This document shows positions 56,515 to 64,000 of a stretch of DNA of 64,000 nucleotides, in pieces; position 1 is the first letter of the stretch, and the number at the start of each line of letters is the position of its first letter. Source of the DNA: Hyaloperonospora brassicae. Its lineage: Eukaryota; Oomycota; Peronosporomycetes; Peronosporales; Peronosporaceae. The position numbers were made by a program, and so were the translations under genes. The notes under the pieces were generated by a model. That model was not told where the DNA came from, searched no databases, and saw only the letters and a program-made list of their open reading frames with translations. The stretch is taken from NCBI GenBank assembly GCA_947650285.1, contig CANTFL010000389.1, forward strand, positions 124,001 to 188,000, in the 5' to 3' direction.

Positions 56515-58699
56515 GGGAATTGCTAAATTCACACCCCTTTTCCTTAGATTCACACCCTTCCTTCAAAATCTTATATATAAAATCCCTATTTGTTTTAAGA
56601 TTTGATTTCTGACAATGTTATTACTCAATAATCTAGGCCATTATTTGGCAAGTAATACGTAAGAAATACATAAGATACTACTCACGCCTGTATCTATTCA
56701 CAAAAAATGTCAGTATCGATAAACACGTTTCGGCAACGATAGATAGGGCGCGTGGCTCGAGGCGCAAATATCGGTCATGCGCGCGCAAAATGCCAAACAA
56801 GACGAGCAAATAAAGCACACGACAATCATCCGACGCCACCGTGCCGTCTGAAGTAATAAATGCGCTAGTCTGGAAGTCGATCTGAGCTTTGCGAGTTTTT
56901 TTGCACGTGTTTAGATGGCCTCTGTCCATGCGCGCAGTGATCCAATTTCTGGATGACACGAGACGAAACGATTTGTGGAACGTAATCAGAAGAAGAAACG
57001 AGAACGCACAGCAGCACTTGTGACAGTGCGTAGCAAACGAAGTGGGAGCACGCAAAATGTGCGCGACAGGTTCAATGCCAAAGTGGTCGCACAAGAGTTG
57101 CGCTGTAACGGACCGAGCGACGTCCACTGCATTCTATTAACACAATACAAAGCCCACTGCAACGTCAACTGCTTCGATTGCGACAGCACGGCAGCGACTG
57201 AACCGTTCGTAGTCAGGTCACACAGGTGAAGATGGACGGAAATGGCCATCGAATGCGATCGCTTTGTCTGCAGATAGTAGGGACTCTCGTAGAGATCAAT
57301 TACTTTGTAGTGCATACAATACACATAGCAGCACATGCAATGCGTATGTTGGCAGCTACGTGGTGTAGTCATTAAGAGAGAGAGAGACTTTGTATGACGA
57401 CATCTCAGCTCAGATGTTTTGGATACGAGCGCAACAAACGAATGCAGCGAGTGACGATCCGGTCAAGTGCATGCTGACCACCTCGAGAAGGAACTGATAC
57501 CTGCATTCCAGCTAATTAGTTGTCAATTTGCAGCATGTGAACAAGTAAGCGACAGTGTCAGTTCGTGTGTATGTATATTCGACGTCATCTACTTACTGCG
57601 AGATACTGACTCGACCTCAAGATTAGTTTTCTGCACGTGCTACAACACTTGTCTATCCATGTAGATAAGGACTCGGACCGGAGGCGGTGTTCTGCATGAA
57701 GGAGCGCCTTGCAATCTCAACTTGACGGCCCGAAGACCTCGTAAGCCTTATCTTTGTTGCAGCAAAGAATGCAGCAAAACACTCGCTGACACACCTTACC
57801 GAGCAGCTCATACGCGCTTATCTCCACATAGCCGCAGTCACTTGCTGTACTTGTGCCGCCGAAATGAACGTCTCACGAGGAACATACGGGTAGCACGGAC
57901 AATAGAGAGGCAGCGAGGAATGCAGTTGTGATCAACTGTCCTCGAATGAATCTTTGTATCGTGACGCTTACGCTTGACGAGGTTATGTTCCAATTCACAA
58001 AGTACCCAGTGTCGACCGATCATACAGAGACAAGTGCACAAAGCTGACCGTGCAGATCGAAGTAAAGTTCGGGATGGCAACAACGTATAGTACTTCACCT
58101 CGTATCAAAAAGCGTATCGCTTACGATGGTATTGATCTACTGTATACATACACACGAACTACAGTTCCTACTTCCGTATCCACGCTGTGGTGGTAGTGGT
58201 CTTTGCCTCACCGGAACGCGGCTGAAACTTCATTGTGAGAAAAATGTACACCTTTGGTCCTGCGTGTGATGGTCAGCGGCGTTTATATTTAGCTGGAGAC
58301 GGTACGTTCGTGTGGAAATGTAGCCTTTTCCCTCCACTCAATGAAAAGCTGCTCTTCGTCTCCGTGATGGAAGTAGATGCGGGTTTGTTATCGGTATCCA
58401 CTTGCTCGACGTTAGCCTCCTGTACCTCGACAGCGCCCTCCAATGTAGCGCCAACGTCCGTCTTCTCCTTCTCTACAACCGTCATAGACTCGGCAACGGC
58501 TTCCGTTTACGCGGTAAGCGTCACAGCTTCAGGCTCTCTAGCAACGTCAGACGCATCGGCAAAGACAGCCGTCTCGCCAATTCCAGCGGCTTCGGCAAGC
58601 TCAATTGAGTCAGTACCCGTCTCGGTCTCGACCATATATATAAGATTTTGAAGGAAGGATGTGAATGTAAGGAAAAGGGGGGTGAATTTAGCAATTCCC
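56515..58699. mobile_element. TIR element, probably non-autonomous Tc1/mariner type
   Basis: Inverted repeats of about 65 bp at both ends, starting GGGAATTGCTAAATTCAC and running through CTTCCTTCAAAATCTTATAT, with a few mismatches (56515-56579 and about 58635-58699). Both ends are flanked by TA (56513-56514, 58700-58701), as for Tc1/mariner. The 2.1 kb interior shows no transposase I can recognise. Confidence 0.6.
58270..58640 (-). pseudogene. Broken acidic/Ser-Thr-rich coding fragment inside the TIR element
   Basis: On the minus strand a frame reads ELAEAAGIGETAVFADASDV, then an in-frame TAA, then EKEKTDVGATLEGAVEVQEA and SSFSLSGGKRLHF. The composition is protein-like on both sides of the stop. 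Family unknown; possibly captured host sequence. Confidence 0.35.
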
Positions 58700-58728
58700 T
58701 AAGTTTATTTAACAATATAGTCTATAGT

Positions 58729-59174
58729 TGTAACGGAGTGAGCCCATAACATAAAAGTTGATATTTTCGTATCAATTTTGAGCATTATCTATTTAGATAA
58801 TGTTCAATTGACATTACCCGAAAGGAGTAAGGTTGAAGGAATATGACCCCCAAGGGTAAAATTTCTTTGATGGGTTGCTCCACCTGATGGTTGATGCTCA
58901 CGGTTCATCAACCAGACTAACCACTAATCGCTGCTGGACGCGCGCATTGGGTGGTGAGCAAGAAACCCACATAGAAGATTGTAGTTTTATATGGTTAGCT
59001 CAAGACAAAAGATGGCTTGTTAAGAAGCATAACTTTGCTAAATACTGTTCTACTTTTTCCCTTAGACAGAGCTTTCTAGTTCTGACTACTTCGCTGCTAA
59101 CCTCACGCCACGTGTACGTGACGTCGGGTGCACACCATCTTGTGCTGAATTGACACAAGGCGTGCCCCGTTACA
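58729..59174 (-). repeat. Solo LTR, related gypsy family
   Basis: 446 bp; minus strand TGTAACGGGGCACGCC...CTCCGTTACA. Aligns to the LTRs at 37650/45242 (ACGTACACGTGGC, CACCCAATGCGCGCGTC, GCGATT). Flanks ATAGT (58724-58728) and ACAGT (59175-59179) look like a target duplication with one change. Stems TGGTTGATG/CATCAACCA (58888-58914) and CATTATCT/AGATAATG are at places equivalent to stems of the intact LTR but with different bases. Confidence 0.8.
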
Positions 59175-59179
59175 ACAGT

Positions 59180-59627
59180 ACCATTACTTAACAAATTCCC
59201 ATTCAGGTCGAGAAAATGTATCGTACAATTTTATCTATACCATCCATTTCTGCAACCTTAGGAACGTTTTAAAAAGTGGTGTATACGTATGGGTGCATCC
59301 TTCTTTAGTCAGCCGCGCTGTCGGTCATATTGATGTTGTAACTTCCGTAATATATTCTTTTGAACATTGCGTGACATTCTATCTCATATCTTGACAATCG
59401 ACGCTCGCAATGAGTGGTACGAAAGTTTATATACTTGCTAAAGATGAGTGTGGAAGAATACCTGATTCCTCACTCTGTAAGTGCATAAGCGTACACCGTT
59501 CAAGTGGCAACACATTGTGGTTCTTTCATACTTTACTATTAGATCAGTCGTGTCAACAGTGTGTGTACAAAAAACATGCATGTTGCTTCGATAATAGTGC
59601 TATTCGACAATTATATAGTAGTATCTG
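59180..59627. other. Short unassigned interval
   Basis: Nothing recognised between the solo LTR and the decayed LTR. Confidence 0.4.
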
Positions 59628-60100
59628 ATAAGGGGTGAGCCCGCCACATGTCATTGACACCAGAACAATGAAAAACAAACATTTAATTAAAAAAAACAAT
59701 GGTGTTGATTTCTCTGATTCGATCAGCAAATTTTTGAATAATTTGATCTTCGAAACTTATACTCCGCACTAATCCACTCATTGATTGATTAGGCCGTTTT
59801 ATATACCAAGAGAAATAACAATAGTTGCTAAACTGCCCAATGACTTATGAGCAGTTTAATGCATTAGGAATCTCTAGTTCAATGTAGCTAAAGAAAGACA
59901 AAATCGGTAACATTGAGAGAATCTAACTATCGATTATTTCCATGTCTACTAATCTTGTACAAAGCGCTCTCAATTTGAAGACTCACCTACTTCTGCACGC
60001 ACACTATACGCGAAGTTGCGAGGCGCACTTCTACATTGCTGTTTATGTAAATTAAATTGCACTATGTCACTGCAAGCACTCCTTCCCCGCAACACAGATC
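59628..60100 (-). repeat. Decayed LTR, same family as the arm relic LTR
   Basis: GGTGAGCCCGCCACATGTCATTGACACC aligns (in parts) to GAGAGAGCCTGTTACATGTCATTGACGCC at 13604, and GACTCACCTACTTCTGCACGCAC to GACTCACCTTGCTCTGCACGCAC at about 13968. Ends approximate. By position and strand it could be the 3' LTR of the decayed element to its right. Confidence 0.5.
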
Positions 60101-62620
60101 AATCGTCGAATAATTTTTTAAATTGGCGGCGTAGCTGTAGGAAATTTGACGGAACCATCATCGAGATAAAAGGTGATGCAATTTCGACTTTTATCTAAAG
60201 TCCACATACCCGGCCGACGGAGAGGGTTATCCGAAACCGTTCATTGAGCTTTTTTGTGTACCCATCGGTATGCGGATTTCGCTCTACTCAGTGGGCTGGA
60301 GAAAATATTGATCTTGGATGTGGTCATTATCAATGCGGGGACGGTAGTCGCGTAAAAACGCTTCCCACGATATTAACGAATCTTAACTAATAAATATAGA
60401 TGCGTAATATTAGCCACAAAAAAGGCACATGACCACTTGTGCCCCTCAGAGGGACTTGTATTGGTGTCCCGCAATGACCAATGAAGTGACGTGATATGCC
60501 TGCCTGTATGATTTGTCGAGGCTTCGGTTTTTAGGTTATATTGGAATACGTTCAAATTGAACCAGCTACTTTATATATATATGAAGAAGTCATCGATGGA
60601 ACACGTCAATTCGTATCTGTGACGGTGACGCGTTGTTTTGAACGTGATATGCCTTCAACCACAATATTGGTTCAGGAAATGCAAAACATGCTTACGAAAG
60701 TAGTACTGTATATCGAAAAAGGTTGAGAAACGGACGCTAACCAGTGCGCGGGATGAGTCCATTCATTTTTATAAAACGTGGGCTCTACATATCACTATAA
60801 GAGCAGTGTTGACAATTTTATGATCTTTGCGCCACGCCTTCCTACCCAATTTGATCCATTGTGCTGCGCAAACTTCCTCCCTGATGCGCGAAGTGATTGA
60901 AACCTTTTTAGATATGTACGAGCGGCTTGTAGGCTCCTTATCCGGTGAACTTCCTGAACCGCCGAGGGTTTGTCTCTCTTATAGAGGTGATACAGAGGAA
61001 CGTAAAAGCAAATGTGATATAGAGGCTCGCACATGAGCCACGAAGCGAATACCGGCGCGACGGTCGAGGTTATATGTATTGTTCGACGTCTCTTATCATC
61101 ACGATGGTCTATTGTAAGCTTCACTGTAAATCGTCAACCCCTGCACGAATCCAACACGAGTGTGATTACCTGGTTGGGCTCACTAGCATAACCGCTTGAA
61201 TTATAGGACATATTTGCGTTTAAATGGTGGCATTCGGGGATCTTGATCATCATTGTGACAAGCGCGTAACACTGAACGAATCCTTGCACAGCCATCGCGA
61301 CGATCATGTTGAGCTTTCTTTTTATATGTACATCTGGGTAACGAAGTGAAGATTTGTTCTCACCCCAAAAATATGACACACTATCCTTAATAGACTTTGT
61401 ATATAAGTAACAAGGTGCCTTATCGACACAATCGGTCCGGATACCTGGTTCGTAAGTGAAAGAAAGTGAAGCAAATTTTAGAAGTGTAGTAAAACTGCTC
61501 ATCTTCTGGCAGGGACTCGTAACGACAGTAATGGAGAAGATACCTTCGTAAAGTACAGTTGCGTGTGCATCCTGTGTGGAAGCTCAGTTGTATATACCTT
61601 TTTAGGCGACGCAGTGAGCTAAATGGCCGACGTATTTTTGCATCAATTTACTGATGCACACGTTATTTACGACGTACATAAATATGTACAAACTGTGTAG
61701 TAGACAAGAATCCCCTTCGTCGAATAAATCAAAACGTTTGCTCTTCCCTATTAGTCAGCCATTGATTTTGACAATTGCGTTTATATCTTGCGTGAAAAAG
61801 ATCACTTGTTTTCGTGCCACCAATAATCATTTCTTTCTATCCGACTTGTATTCTACCAGCGTGCCTTTCAGCACTGTGGACAGACCATTTCTTCTTCAAC
61901 TAGGGCGACGTAGTCTTGACTGGTACACTCTTTCGAGATGCTTCATATATCATAATTCAGCATCAACCAAGACAGCAATCTATTCATCGCTATTATTGTA
62001 TTTTTTCTTCGATGTCATTTGCATCGGCATGGTGGCATCCGCGCCTACGTTACGCCAGTGCGTGATGAGCAAGATCCAAATCAGATCGTGCAAAAGCAAG
62101 CCGTATAAAATCATTCCAAATTTTTAACAATTTGAGGATACGTGTATGGCGTAAATTTTCACAAAGAATTGTGTATGTCCCTTTTACGCATGCAATACAT
62201 TTTTGTGAATAATTATATCATCGGTTTGAGCTCACTGCGTCTTTACCGAAGTGAATGGAGCTGCAAAATACATGTTCGACTACACAATTGACACTGTTTA
62301 TCGGAATCCTGCTTCCTGATTGTCATAAGGCGACTTTTAAACGTCTTCCGATAGAAAAGGAACACATATCAAACCGATGTGTATACGCTGTTAACGGGGA
62401 TATTTTTATCGAAAAGGAGTTTACGAAGTTAACATCAATTTAAAGTACCGCGTCATTGGGAACACACGCACATATTCAAGGCTATAATTGGACCTGGTAC
62501 AGAAACGAGACGGATTATTTTGCCTATTTTATGAACAGGATAAGGATATCCAATTCCAGCTGTCTTATTCGACAACGAATAAGAAAAACACATCGAAAAG
62601 TTATCCGAATACTCTGCCGG
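60101..62620. other. Decayed sequence, probably gypsy interior
   Basis: No intact gene. It lies between a decayed LTR and recognisable pol relics on the same strand, so most of it is likely the eroded 3' half of that element; individual matches are too weak to list. Confidence 0.35.
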
Positions 62621-63560
62621 AATTCAAAGGGATATCAACTTTGTACGAGTTATAAGGACTAGGCTGCATCTGCTGCCAAAACTTGCAAGAACATATAGAC
62701 TTACGCGCGAGATGACGATTCCGTGGCTACTAAATATTCGGGGGACAGTCAAATGATTCCTTTCACGTCCGTAAGAATCGCTTATTGGCGCATCGTGACG
62801 ATCATCCATGATCCACACCCGCAGATTATTTTTAAGCAAAGACGAAGACGCGAGATGTGTAGATGGCTACTTTTGTATAACACAGCAGTAAACGAATGAT
62901 TGTGTACTGTCGACTGAAGACTGAAGACGCAAGCGATGTAAAGCCTATCCAAGCTTACCGTAATAAACTTGTACTATTTGTATCACAATCCCTTCATGTT
63001 GGGCGTAAGCCCGCCAGTTGGCGTCGCCGAGTCTGCTCAACGAAGTAACGTTTTCTAATAAGCGTTGAAACAAAACTTTTCTCTTCATTTGTAAACTGCG
63101 GAGACGGCTTCAAAATAGGCATGCACGAAAGCGCATCAGCGATGACGTTCATTCATCCTGTTGAATACGTCACGGAGTGTGGGGAGCGGCATCAATTTTT
63201 TTATGTCTGAAGGAATTTTGTAATATTGATGGTCGCGTGTAATGACGCATGGCCCCTATAATCCAGGTTACGTCATCTTTCAAGGATTTATAAGATAAAG
63301 TTCTCCATTACATACTTTATGGAAAAGATGTGCAACTATAATTGGCTAATTCAGATAAGGGATTGACAATATACCGTACGCTCTCTGCCTAATATGTCGT
63401 GTTGATTTAACGCAAATACATTGGCTGACGTCATATACCACATGGGATGTTTTTTGTCGGTCTCTTTCGTCAACAATACGAGTTATTATCAAATTTTTGA
63501 TGCCTCTCCAAGAATGTTGAGTGTCAGCACCCAATACCGTTTCTAGTCCTTCATCATTAT
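62621..63560 (-). pseudogene. pol: Decayed gypsy pol
   Basis: On the minus strand, in pol order: WRGIKNLI..SHVVYDVS (63346-63534; compare FEGIKQSL..FHVVCDASDF), NVIADALS (about 63125-63150; compare NVVADALSRR), and VWIMDDRHDAPISDSYGRERNHLTV in part (62624-62839; compare LRIMYECHDAPTSGHRGREKTYL, the integrase zinc finger). Many stops and frame changes; inactive. Confidence 0.65.
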
Positions 63561-64000
63561 ATGAGAAAAATGAGGTATAGTCTCACCGTAGCTACGAAAA
63601 TATTGTGAAAGTTCCTTGCTCGTCAGGAAAAAATTAAAAACTCTTGACTTCGAATAGAACATATTCAAACCCTTGATTCGATGTTAGCTCGCATGGACGC
63701 CATTTCTATTTTTTGAGATATAATCGAGCAGTTCCATGTTGACAGCTTTAGATGCACAATTGTTGAGACGATGTTACAGCTTATTCTTGCATGTAAGTGT
63801 GAGAAACTTTGTACGAGTCGTCGGTGAACTTCCACATCCACATCCTTTTTATCTTCTTTTACACTATGGACAATCACATCTTCGATTCACCTCGTATCAA
63901 ATTACCGTACGGATATCGACAGATCGTTACACATGTAATGAATATGACATGTCTTAAAGCATCCTTCGTGTCATTACTAGCGACTCATATCATACATATG
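63561..64000. other. Right end of window, no gene seen
   Basis: AT-rich; may still belong to the decayed gypsy element, whose 5' part would lie beyond the window. Confidence 0.4.

Noticed and set aside
57371..57393. AG-rich run as a microsatellite of interest
   Set aside because: Too short to matter.
1..64000. tRNA, rRNA or snRNA genes
   Set aside because: I saw no cloverleaf or conserved rRNA core while reading; a tRNAscan or Rfam search would be decisive.

Overview
The window reads as nuclear DNA of a plant-pathogenic oomycete (Peronosporales, a Phytophthora or downy-mildew type genome). The grounds are two secreted proteins with a signal peptide followed by RLLR/RLIR (RXLR-type), genes with few short GT-AG introns, GC-rich coding blocks set in AT-rich deserts, and abundant chromodomain Ty3/gypsy elements. 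I cannot name the species.

Layout. 1-3924 (-): four exons of an EDRF1-like TPR protein, running off the left edge. 5305-5997 (-): an RXLR-type effector candidate. 6961-14310: arm 1 of a large inverted duplication, holding a MAF1 homologue (-) divergently paired with a CDK8-type kinase (+), plus decayed sequence and an old solo LTR. 14311-36390: a roughly 22 kb AT-rich spacer whose only intact gene is a mitochondrial-type carnitine acyltransferase (CPT2-like, 24622-26538). 36390-52184: arm 2, the mirror copy, enlarged by a solo LTR (36550-36987) and by a complete 7983-bp Ty3/gypsy chromovirus (37650-45632); it carries the second CDK8 (-) and second MAF1 (+). 54417-55082 (+): a diverged RXLR paralogue of the first one, in mirror position. 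55083-64000: repeat graveyard with a TIR element, another solo LTR and a decayed gypsy element.

The most striking signal is the gypsy element at 37650-45632. Its LTRs, gag, pol and an extra antisense ORF are packed almost end to end with short perfect inverted repeats (6-13 bp arms, mostly 2-12 nt loops, about one per 40 nt). I do not see this in the neighbouring host genes. Related LTRs in the window keep hairpins at the same places with changed bases, including at least one compensatory pair. The element also has a well-formed -1 frameshift signal between gag and pol, an ORF antisense to the pol 3' end, and an exact empty site preserved in arm 1.

The duplication gives two apparently intact copies of a divergent pair of transcription regulators: MAF1 (RNA polymerase III repressor) and CDK8 (Mediator kinase). 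The core of the arms is nearly identical, while the outer flanks including the effector genes have diverged strongly. A 290-bp block inside the arms is flipped relative to the mirror symmetry.
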